NCBI GenBank assembly: GCA_038030265.1
Contig: CM075937.1
Coordinates: 26,764,198 to 26,828,197, forward strand
Reading direction: 5' to 3'
Origin: Corythucha ciliata
Lineage: Eukaryota > Arthropoda > Insecta > Hemiptera > Tingidae
Length of the DNA stretch: 64,000 nucleotides
In this document: positions 55,345 through 64,000 of the stretch, in pieces
Layout of the letters: every line of letters starts with the position of its first letter
How positions within the stretch are numbered: position 1 is the stretch's first letter
The notes under the pieces: generated by a model
What the model was told of the DNA's origin: nothing
The model's input: the letters and a program-made list of their open reading frames with translations, nothing else
Databases searched by the model: none
Translations under genes and position numbers: made by a program

Positions 55345-56325
55345 GAACTACCATGGTGGAAAAAGAATCCACTCAATCATTGTTAACCGCAGTGAAATAG
55401 GCCTACTGGGGATATCACTGCAGAAACAAAAAAAAAAAAAACGCGCCATTAGACTATACCTATATGGTGGTGGGGATATTAGTCCATTTTGCCCTTATTA
55501 ATGTTTCCGACACCAGTCCTTCGAGGATAATAGTGTTGTAGGTACAACTGTTTGAGCTGGAGACAGAAAAGAGTTCATGCTGTGGATTACCATAGTAAAC
55601 AAACGTTGGTTCACGTGAAATTGTCAAGTAGTGAGTATTGCGTACTTATCCAATGAGCATGTTATTATAATTATTATTAACATTATTTCTTGTTTCCTAT
55701 TACAGAAATATTCGAGAGTTCTAACACAATTTCGATTGATCGTCCGTTAACCTAGATTCAATTTTTTTATCCGTCAGACCAGATGTCATGACCTAACAAA
55801 AATTGCTTCACAGGTTGCATTATTACGACTTGCAAACTAACCTGCTTATCTATGCCATGCCATAGCCTCCCCCATGATCCGATGGATGCAAAGTACCCGT
55901 TTTCTTATTTCAGCAGCATAGGCCTCAAATAAAAGCGGCACGAAGAGATAACGGAAGGGAAAGACAAACACCTACTAATAAAAGAAGTCAGTGCAACTGA
56001 CAACGTAGCATATTCAGACTGACGTAGGCCACCAAGACACATGTAAAAATACTAGTGCGTAATAAGTTTTCCGATTGATAATTTATGATGTTGCTTTTTA
56101 TGTGTACGTGTATAATGCAGGGCTGATCCATATAATCACGCAACAGGACGACAGCGAAGAACCTGAAAACAGGAGCGATGTAACACGGAAATGCACTTTA
56201 AGTTGCACAATAGATTTTCACATAACTTCCCAAGGATTGATCATTGAACAGAGCCTGAAAAAGTGTTCTTGTCATGTTACATACGTTTTGCTTAATAAAA
56301 GCACATGAACTTTGAGCGAAGTGCT
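55345..56325. other. Unassigned sequence
   Basis: No gene or repeat is recognised. An A-run lies at 55428-55440. It may include the 3' flank of the C48-peptidase element, but I see no terminal inverted repeat. Confidence 0.4.
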
Positions 56326-56360
56326 AGTAGTTGGCGTTAGACGTGTTATTCGGGTACCGA

Positions 56361-57000
56361 GTAGGAAGTGTGAAAACTGCCCAGATCGTTAATTTTCAGC
56401 CAGTCTTTTATTTTTCATTGTCTTATTTGGGAACCGACCACTTCAGCGACTCATATCACTCGAATCAGCATACTTTAAAGGACGTGTGGTCAAATTTTGA
56501 GGCAATTCTGTCGCCGGACTTGGAACCTGGGGTGGTAGGAAGTGTGAAAACTGCCCAGATCGTTCATTTTCAGCCAGTCTTTTATTTTTCATTGTCTTAT
56601 TTGGGGACCGACCACTTCAGCGACTCATATCACTCGAATCAGCATACTTTAAAGGACGTGTGGTCAAATTTTGAGGCAATTCTGTCGCCGGACTTGGAAC
56701 CTGGGGTGGTAGGAAGTGTGAAAACTGCCCAGATCGTTCATTTTCAGCCAGTCTTTTATTTTTCATTGTCTTATTTGGGGACCGACCACTTCAGCGACTC
56801 ATATCACTCGAATCAGCATACTTTAAAGGACGTGTGGTCAAATTTTGAGGCAATTCTGTCGCCGGACTTGGAACCTGGGGTGGTAGGAAGTGTGAAAACT
56901 GCCCAGATCGTTCATTTTCAGCCAGTATTTTATTTTTCATTGGCACCAAAGGTTATCTTGGCTGTCATGATTAATAAGGTTAAAATTATCGTCTTTTGTT
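56361..57000 (+). repeat. 174-bp tandem repeat, open in frame (58-residue unit)
   Basis: GTAGGAAGTGTGAAAACTGC starts at 56361, 56535, 56709 and 56883, exactly 174 bp apart. There are three full units and a partial fourth. The units are nearly identical and keep one open frame (56331-57008) reading SVKTAQIVHFQPVFYFSLSY and continuing to SPDLEPGVVG in each unit. A single unit occurs inverted at 35380-35600. The repeat lies directly before the Gypsy remnant. Whether it is translated or is an untranslated leader/LTR repeat is unknown. Confidence 0.9.
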
Positions 57001-57170
57001 GTGCGTAGAACTGGATATAGGGAATATATATAGTTAGTTAGCATCTTTATTTGCTTGCTTTAGAGTAGTTTTCCGGCGTTCAGAAAAATATTAGCGTCTG
57101 AATTTGTTGTTCATAGAATTGACCTTCCAAAAAGGGGCTAAAAGGGGGCTAAGTTCACGCCCGTGTTTAT

Positions 57171-58882
57171 TTGGAGGAATTTTTAAAGCACAAGTTTGTT
57201 TGCGGAATGACGCAAGGTACGATTCTCGATCGTTTATGTGAAGAAGATCCTGAGCGAAGAACTGTTTCGGATCTGTATGAAATCGCGCTAAAGAAAGAAG
57301 CAAGTTTGTCAGAACAAGACGCTCCTCATCAAGAACACGCCGAATCGGTGTTTAAGACGTCGAGTTCAGAAAATGATTCCTACTCAAAATGTAAACACTG
57401 CGGTAGAAAAAAATCACTCGTCCACAGTCGTTTCAAAAGCTACAAGTGTCGAAAGTGTCATAAGCAAGGGCATCTTGCAGCTGTCTGTTTCAATGATAAG
57501 AAAGTGAATGTTGTTGATGATGAAGAAGAAGTAGATATGGTGGATACGTTCTCGGTTCAGCAGATTGGGTCAAGGCCTCTAGAAGTCACAGTAACTTTCG
57601 CGTCTCGTCCGTTGAAAATGGAATTGGACACAGGAGCCGGAATTTCGGTGATCTCTTACGAAGTGTACAAAAAATGTTTTTCGGATTTGATGATTCAGCC
57701 AACTAAAATCACGTTAAAAGCATTCGGAGGAGAAATCATGCGACCGGTAGGAGTTCTTCAAGCGACCGTTGAAATTCGAAGGAATCGTTTCGAAGGGAGA
57801 CTTTTCGTCGTAAGAAAAGGATCAAGACCCCTTCTGGGTCGCGAGTGGCTGGCAAAAAGCGGCATAAGTTTTTTAAATTTAAATAAAGTATCAGTTAACG
57901 CTTCTTACGATTTTGATTCTCTATTCAAGCAGTACGAAGACCTTTTTCGACCAGGAGTAGGATGTTATCGTCACGAAAAAATAAAACTGAACTTAAAGGA
58001 AGGTACTACACCAAAATTTTATAAGCCTAGGCCCATACCGTTTGCTTTTTTAGACAAAGTTAATAAAGAGCTGGAAGATTTGGAAGCTGAAGGTATGATA
58101 TCGAAAGTTGACACAAGCGAGTGGGGCACACCGCTAGTTCCAATTTTACAACCTAATGGTACCATACGACCTTGTGCTAACTATAAATTAACGGTAAATA
58201 AGTATTTAGAAGATGTGAAACACCCTTTACCAAGATTAGAGGAATTAATGCTGGCGCTAAGGGGTGATGTGATATGTTCGCTCGTTTTGGACTTCCAAAA
58301 GAAATAGTTAGTGACAACTGTCCTTAACTGTCTTGACTGGTTTACTTCGGAACAATTTCAAGACTTTTGCAGAAGAAACGGCATTCATCATAAAACATCA
58401 CCCCCTTACCACCAAGCTACGAACGGAGCAGCTGAAAACAGCGTCAAATCGGCTAAACTAGGATTAAAAAAAAATGCTTGAATGACGAGGTTATTAGGAG
58501 TTCAAGTTTACGAAACGCCATCAAGCGCTATCTTTACCATATTTCGGTACACAGTACAACTGGTAAAACACCTGCGTCGATGATGTTTGGCAGAGAGTTC
58601 AATTCCAGAATAGACTTGATTCGGAAACCATCGAAATCTCAAAATAAGAAGGGGTGGGTTGAAAAAGGTAAAAGAATGCTGTCGTTTCAAGAAGGAGAAA
58701 ACGTTTACGCCAGAGACTACCGTTTAAATTCGAATGGAAGAAAATGGAAGAAAGCGATAGTTGTGAAAATTCTCGGTGATCGGACATACTTAGTTCAGTT
58801 TGAAGACTCAGGGCAGGTTGGCAAAAGACATTTAAACCAACTTCTGTCTTGTATGAACCAACTTGAAGAGGAAGAAATGTAG
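57171..58882 (+). pseudogene. Internally deleted Gypsy gag-pol
   Basis: The frame opens inside gag (FLKHKFVCGMTQGTILDRL), then CKHCGRK...CRKCHKQGHLAAVC, a zinc knuckle. Protease follows with MELDTGAGISVIS and RPLLGREWL. RT begins (YKPRPIPFAFLDKVNKELED, SEWGTPLVPILQPNG, RPCANYK) but stops near 58260. There the sequence jumps to integrase: FARFGLPKEIVSDN, YHQATNGAAENSVKSAK with the catalytic Glu, and a C-terminal domain (GRKWKKAIVVKILGDRTYLV) ending at TAG 58880-58882. The RT active site, RNase H and the zinc-binding part of integrase are missing. Frameshifts near 58320 and a stop at 58481 add damage. It differs in sequence from the Gypsy at 1.8-5.3 kb. Confidence 0.88.
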
Positions 58883-59135
58883 TGAAGTGAAACACTTCAT
58901 TTATTATTTTAAAAACTTATGTTTTGAAAAATAAATAAAAAGTAGTTTTCGTGTTGGATTTCTCTCTTCTGATTATTACCTAAGTCGATAATGTAATTGT
59001 TATTTCGGTAACTGTTCTTTTCGTTTCCACGGTAACGGTTTTGTTGTGTACGGGGGCCTGGGGGCCTGTTCTGTAACTTTTAGTTGAGTGTCACTATCAC
59101 TGTCACTGTTCCCTGTCCTTTCAACTGTTTCTTGT
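58882..59135 (+). repeat. Probable 3' LTR start of the second Gypsy
   Basis: TGAAGTGAAACACTTCA follows the pol stop, and this TG start with TTATTATTTTAAAAACTTATG recurs at 34964-35005. No paired 5' LTR is intact, so the end is a guess at the hAT insertion border. Confidence 0.5.
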
Positions 59136-59138
59136 AAC

Positions 59139-59262
59139 TAGGGTGACCAGACGTCCTCTTTTTTGAGGACATGTCCTCTTTTTTCGCCCTTTGTCCGGCG
59201 TCCGGTATCTTTTTTGAAAAACGTGATAAATGTCCTCTTTTTTCGATGTGTCCTCTTTTTTA
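59139..59262. repeat. hAT left terminus with repeated subterminal motif
   Basis: TAGGGTGACCAGACGTCC resembles a known hAT terminus. The motif GTCCTCTTTTTT occurs at about 59153, 59172, 59231 and 59249, with an inverted GAGGAC at 59165. Such subterminal repeats are often transposase-binding sites. No matching right end was found before 62.4 kb. Confidence 0.7.
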
Positions 59263-59698
59263 AAAATTATTTCTACTTCTAGGTATGTTTTCACAATTTG
59301 ACTTTCATTCATTACATTTTCGATCCCCTATCTCAGAAAAAAAAAAACAGTTGAGATGTGATGACGTACCGAGAGGCCTCTGTGCCCTGTGCCATAACTC
59401 TCTCTATCTGTTTGGGGTGGCGGCGAGAGGGTGAACGATGATGACGTTCCTTCGTTCATCCCTGCCGCCCTGTAAGCATAGAGGTGACTGCAAGGCTATC
59501 CTCCATACCTTTCGACGTGGGTTTTTAGTGTCGAATTGTCAAGTGTTGTTTTTTCAAATACATACTGCGATCTGTTATTCTACGGTTAGTACATGCATTG
59601 TCCTGTCTTTCGTATTTCAACTAACTTCGGATTCAGCATTCATCCAGTAATAAATTATCTTCATCTTCTTTCTACTTGTCAGGTTGAAAAACAAAAAA

Positions 59699-61647
59699 AT
59701 GCCCAAAAGGAAATGCAAATTTAATTTAGAACTTCAGTCGAAGTTCCTTATGTTCCGCCACACGAAAGACCCGTCGGAAGTTTTCTGCCCTCATTGCTCG
59801 TGTAATTTCTCCATCGCTAATAAAGGGCGAGCTGATTTAGAACAGCACTTGGCTTCTAAAAAGCACAATAAGTTCATCAGATCGGTGGCTTCATCAGAAT
59901 CGGTAAGCAAGCGTGCCTTTTCTTCTCTTCCATCATTTTAAACTACGTCTTTGGTTCTAAGCCAATCAATTTATTCAACTTATAAAGGTTTCATCTTTCT
60001 TGATAAATAAATTCTCAAAAGAGGAGAATAAACTATGCGCTGCGGAAGGGACCATGGCATTTCACACTATAAAGCATCACCAATCCTTTCGGTCAAATGA
60101 CTGAACTTCAAAACTTGTGAGGACCGTTTTTCCGGACTCAAACATCGCCAAAAAGTTTTCCAGCGCCCGAACAAAAACCGAGGCAATAGTCGTAAACGTT
60201 CTGGGTCCGCAATCCATCGAGCAATGTGTACAAGAGGCTAAAAACTCTACGTACATAAGTGTGGCCACTGACGCCTCCAACCATGGTTCAGAAAAAATAT
60301 TTCCCGTGTTAATTCAATATTTTCGTCCTGAAGTAGGCGTATGTGTCAAAGTAATTAACATAGAGTCCCTTGAGTCAGAGAAATCGGAAAATGTAGCTAG
60401 TTTCATTGAAAAAACGCTCGATAAACATGAGCTGAAAACAAATTGTATAGCTTTTTCGGGGGACAATTGTAACACTAATTCTGGAGGAGCAAACAGAGGC
60501 GGTAAAAACAACGTTTTTTACCACTTGAAGACTATGACGAATGAAAAACTAATAGGAATCGGTTGCCCTGTGCACATCTTGCATAACTGTGCACATTTTG
60601 GAGCAAATTCGCTCCCCTTAGACGTAGAGAGCATTGTTCTAAAAATTTATAATTATTTTTCTATTTATACAGTGCGAACCACTGAGCTAAAGAATTTTTG
60701 TGAATTCGTAGATGTTGAATATAGGCAACTACTGAACCATTCTAAAACTCGGTTGCTATCTCTTTACCCCTGCATAAATAGGATCTTACAAATGTTTAAC
60801 GCACTAAGTTCCTACTTCAACTCCCAAGAAAACGTCCCTATTCTCATAAAACAGTTATTTACTGATAATTCGTTTGAATGCTACCTTTGGTTTTTACACA
60901 GTTTAATGTACTGCTTCGATTCCGAGATAAGAAATATGGAACGCGAAAAAAACTGCGTCGTGGACGTGTTGAACATTATGCAAAAAGTTGAAAACAATAT
61001 AAAAGAAAGGTTGTGTGAAAAGTTTTTGCCAATGAAAGTGAAAGAAATTTTGAATGAACTGGATGATCCTGTTAAAGCCAAAGCAATAACTACGCAATGT
61101 ACGGAGGTGTACAAAAAATGCCTCCAGTACATAGAAAAATGGAAAAGCCCTTTCCTGGATTTCCAATCCCTAGGTTGGATCTCCCTTCATACCATCCCTG
61201 AATGGGCTGACATTTCCAACTCATTTCGTTTTTTTTCGGATAAAGGATTGGTACTGGACGAGAACAAATGTTTCAGCCAGTTCTGCAATCTAAAACAATT
61301 CTTAGCCTCTCAGGACGCTTTTTTTTTTCGTTTAATGCCCTGCGAGAAATGGGTGGCATATTTTCGTAAACTTTCTGGCGACGAAACATCCGAATTCAAA
61401 AAAATATGTTTTTTTTTTTTTTTTTGCGATTCCCGCTCATAATGCAAATGTTGAAAGGGTGTTTTCTCTCATAAATAGCCAGTGGACCGACGAGCGTAAT
61501 AGGTTGGACATTAGTTCTATTAAAGGCATAATAGCCACTCAATTTAACTATAAAGACTTTTCTTGCGAGGAAATGTACAAAATGTTGAGCGAAAATGATA
61601 GTATTTTGAATAAAATTTCTGGCTCCGAAAAATACATGAAAAAATAG
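59699..61647 (+). pseudogene. hAT transposase, two exons, nearly complete
   Basis: Exon 1 (ATG 59699 to 59902) encodes a BED-like finger (CPHCSCNFSIANKG...HLASKKH). Intron 59903-59987 (GTAAGC...AAAG) is phase 0. Exon 2 continues AAEGTMAFHTIKHHQSFRSN. A TGA at 60102-60104 replaces what relatives usually have as Cys, then KLVRTVFPDSNIAKKFSSAR leads into VATDASNHGSEKIFP (first Asp), IAFSGDNCNTNSGG (second Asp) and GCPVHILHNCAHFG. At the 17-T run 61410-61426 the frame slips by one. Beyond, IPAHNANVERVFSLINSQW carries the catalytic Glu and the C-terminal dimerisation block, ending at TAG 61645-61647. One nonsense codon and one slip are the only clear lesions. Confidence 0.9.
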
Positions 61648-61649
61648 TA

Positions 61650-62370
61650 CCACCTTTCTTTTCTAGTGTAATTCTTTAGTTTTAGTTGGCGTTTTCTTTG
61701 TAAATTTTATTTTGAGAGAAGTATAGCAGGTAATCAATTTGTTGTTTTAATCTAAAACAATATTTCTAGTCTACCGAATATTGTCGAGGACCTGTGTTAT
61801 TTTCCTTTTTTGTGGTTATTTCATGACTATTTTTAAATTTTTGTTTCATGCTCATTTTAACTTTTTCATTTTGTGTTTGTGAAAATACAATTTTCATTTC
61901 GAAGTACAGTTTTCAAAATTTAACTTAGAATGCATCAACCATTTTTATGACTCCTGTTCCGGAAGTGCAAAAAAAAAAGAAAATAAGTCCTAACCATTTT
62001 ACACTGAACAAAAAAGCAAAAGTATGTATCACACTAACCAACCCATGAGAGCCCTTAGTTAATAGTAAACGGGTTATTTTATTGGACGGATCACTTCTCA
62101 TCCGTCATCAACTTTGAACTACATCAGTTTTGAGCCATCATTATGGACCCGAGTCTTCCATTTAATTCGGGTCGGACGGGTGGAAAGGATATTCCTAGGA
62201 ACACTATGAAATTTTGCAGAACAGGCCCCCTGGGGTCTCCGATTCTAAAAAGCACTCCTCTCGTTTTTGTTCCGTCGATTAAAAATACTGACCTCAAATG
62301 TAATGTGACTTCAAATGTATTTTATTTTTCCATGAAATAAAATACATGTTTTTCGCGTTCTAAAGACAAA
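61650..62370. other. Unassigned 3' flank
   Basis: A+T-rich sequence after the hAT stop. I looked for GGACGTCTGGTCACCCT as a right terminus and did not find it. No gene is seen. Confidence 0.5.
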
Positions 62371-62375
62371 AATCT

Positions 62376-63770
62376 AAAGATAGGGCAACATGATTTTGTT
62401 TCTTGGTCTTCCAATAGACCACGTCTCCAAATAGCTTCATGACGAGGCCACTAGTTGAATGACCAGATGCATTATTCGTTCCTAATAGAGAAGCGTCAAT
62501 TCGACTGAGTCACCTTCGCCTTTATACATTAGCCCGATTTCCATAGTTCCTTTCAAATAGGTGATAACTCTGAACTCTGCTCCAGTCTTCCAAGTCGAAG
62601 TCGTTTTGACGTCTGGCCAAGATATTGGTTGAGTATGCAATGTCAGGTCGCGTGCCATTTTGCAAATAGAGCAAACAGCCAATAACTCTCCTATACGGCA
62701 GTTTCTTTCTTTCTTCAGGACTCAGTCCATTTCCTGTGGACGAATTACGTTGATCAAATGGTACCATCGGCGTATTCACGGGTTTCCGGTTTGCAAGCAG
62801 TCAAATTTTTGAATAATCTGTTCAGTGAATTTTCGTTGATGAAGAAATAGCATTTGCTTCTCACGATCTCGACAAATCTCCATGCCCAAGAACTTGCGGG
62901 GCCCACCAAGTTCTGTGACTTCAAATTCTTGCTTCAGTTTTCTCGTTACTTCATCAATTTTTCTTTTGTTGGTTGAGCCAAGCAAAATATCATCAACATA
63001 CAGCAAAACAATTGCAAACTCATCCCCTTCTCGCCAAACAAAAATGCATTGTTGGAACTCATAGGGCATGAATCCTAGCTTTTCCATCACAGCTTGGAAA
63101 CATAAAAACCAACACTTAGGTGAAACTTTGAGCCCATAGAGGGATCGACGCAGCTTACATGGGTACCTTTGTGAGAAGTCCTCTTCCTTATTTCCTATGA
63201 AGTCTGCCAGGCCTTCAGGGATTTCCATGAAGACTGGTTTTTCAAGTTTCCCATTTAGGAAAGCTGTTTTGATATCAAGCTGTACCAATTCAAGGTCGAG
63301 TTTGTTAGCTAAAATAAGCATAAAACGAACGTCTGAAGTCTTGCTACGGGCGCGTACATTTCAGTGCGGTTATATTCATTATTATCTGCAAAACCTTTCG
63401 CGACCAAACGATTACGATAGCGAATACTGCCATTTACTTCTTGCATTCTTTTATGTACCCAGCGAGCTTTTATCAATTTCAGATTCTGCGGGACCGAGTT
63501 TCTTGAAACTATATTCCAGGTATTACATTTACGTAGGGCCCGGAATTCATCACTGATAGCTTCAATCCATAGTTTTCTGTCAGGACGCCATAATGCTTCA
63601 TTAAAGGAAATTGGTTCTCCATCCATCTGAGATACGTCAGTTTGGAATGTGTGGGCCAGAATTGTTTCAATGTCTTGATCTGATTCCTGTCGGTTATCTT
63701 CAGTGGATGTGGGGCAGTCTTCTGATTGATCGTTTGGGGGTGCATGACCAATTTCTTGTTATCCACTATG
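62376..63770 (-). pseudogene. Ty1/Copia reverse transcriptase and RNase H fragment
   Basis: In minus-strand order: DGEPISFNEALWRPDRKLWI, ARWVHKRMQEVNGSIRYRNR, LVAKGFADNNEYNRTEMYAP and VARLQT open the RVT_2 domain. After a frameshift near 63320 come LVQLDIKTAFLNGKLEKPVF (first catalytic Asp), RRSLYGLKVSPKCW and VLLYVDDILLGSTN (YVDD). In other frames NTPMVPFD, RRVIGCLLYLQNGTRPDIAY and then GHSTSGLVMKLFGDVVYWKT show the connection and the start of RNase H. It stops near 62376. Gag, protease and integrase are absent, and at least three frameshifts occur. Confidence 0.9.
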
Positions 63771-63853
63771 ATGGTAGTAGAGTTACACAGTTATGTAGTT
63801 ATGAAGAAAAAGCCAAAAACACCCGTCGAAGTCTTCAATTATTTATTTTCGCC

Positions 63854-63883
63854 TACGTTTCGCTATCCTCCTAGCATCCTCAG
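63854..63883 (-). ncRNA. Hammerhead ribozyme core (PLE type), best formed
   Basis: The minus strand reads GCC-CUGAGGA, stem II GCUA/UAGC around GGAGGA, then GAAACGUA-GGC. ACGU is the minimal stem III, A is the cleavage position, and GCC/GGC form stem I. All core positions fit CUGANGA...GAAA...UH. It lies just outside the Copia fragment, in sequence sharing AAAAGCCAAAA with the block at 34632. No PLE frame is within the window on this side. Confidence 0.78.
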
Positions 63884-64000
63884 GGCTCCAAAGTCCGAAA
63901 TGTTAAAAAGTTCCAGGCCGTTAAAAACAAAAGGCTCACATTCTAAACAAACCTGATGTATGAATGAGAGACCTTGTTAAATAATTAAAACCATTTTAAA

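Overview
This is animal nuclear DNA from a repeat-dense region, most likely from an arthropod and plausibly an insect. Genes are split by GT-AG introns. The mobile elements are a typical invertebrate set: Gypsy, Copia, Penelope-like (PLE), piggyBac, P, PIF/Harbinger, hAT, Tc1/mariner and Helitron/Helentron, plus a transposase fused to a C48 peptidase. I see no bacterial genes, no rRNA or tRNA genes and no CRISPR. The exact organism cannot be fixed from the sequence.

Layout, left half. 0-7 kb: PLE debris with a hammerhead-ribozyme core, a decayed Gypsy element (minus, tRNA-Trp primer site) and a P-element transposase remnant. 7-13 kb: a long-TIR TA element, a hAT-type MITE, a ~310-bp tandem repeat and the 3' half of a piggyBac transposase. 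13-17 kb: half a MITE, a foldback with a hammerhead core, a truncated PLE (RT plus GIY-YIG), then the spliced 5' exons of a piggyBac gene. 17-21 kb: a decayed ORF with peptidase-like boxes. 22-25 kb: a PIF/Harbinger element whose two genes lie on opposite strands with interlocked exons. 25-29 kb: a palindromic repeat cluster and a Helitron/Helentron remnant with helicase and endonuclease parts.

Layout, right half. 29-37 kb: two TA elements with TIRs of about 600 bp, several foldback MITEs, a mariner fragment, a second hammerhead-bearing fragment and a four-exon gene for an unrecognised 113-residue protein. 37-42.9 kb: mostly unassigned, with degenerate tandem repeats. 42.9-55.3 kb: a long transposase/C48-peptidase reading frame split by an 8.9-kb insertion that is bounded by TTAA and 13-bp inverted ends. 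The insertion itself contains a nearly intact mariner, a repeat and palindrome array, and two other elements. 56-59 kb: a second, internally deleted Gypsy with an in-frame 58-residue tandem repeat in front of it. 59-61.7 kb: a nearly complete hAT transposase with one intron. 62.4-64 kb: a Copia fragment and a fourth hammerhead core.

Nothing here works as an operon. The window is layered transposon insertions around one small candidate host gene. Its most informative structures are the interlocked Harbinger genes, the frame-restoring TTAA insertion, the hammerhead series and the four-exon gene. Coordinates of decayed elements are approximate, and all family calls come from reading motifs by eye, without database searches.
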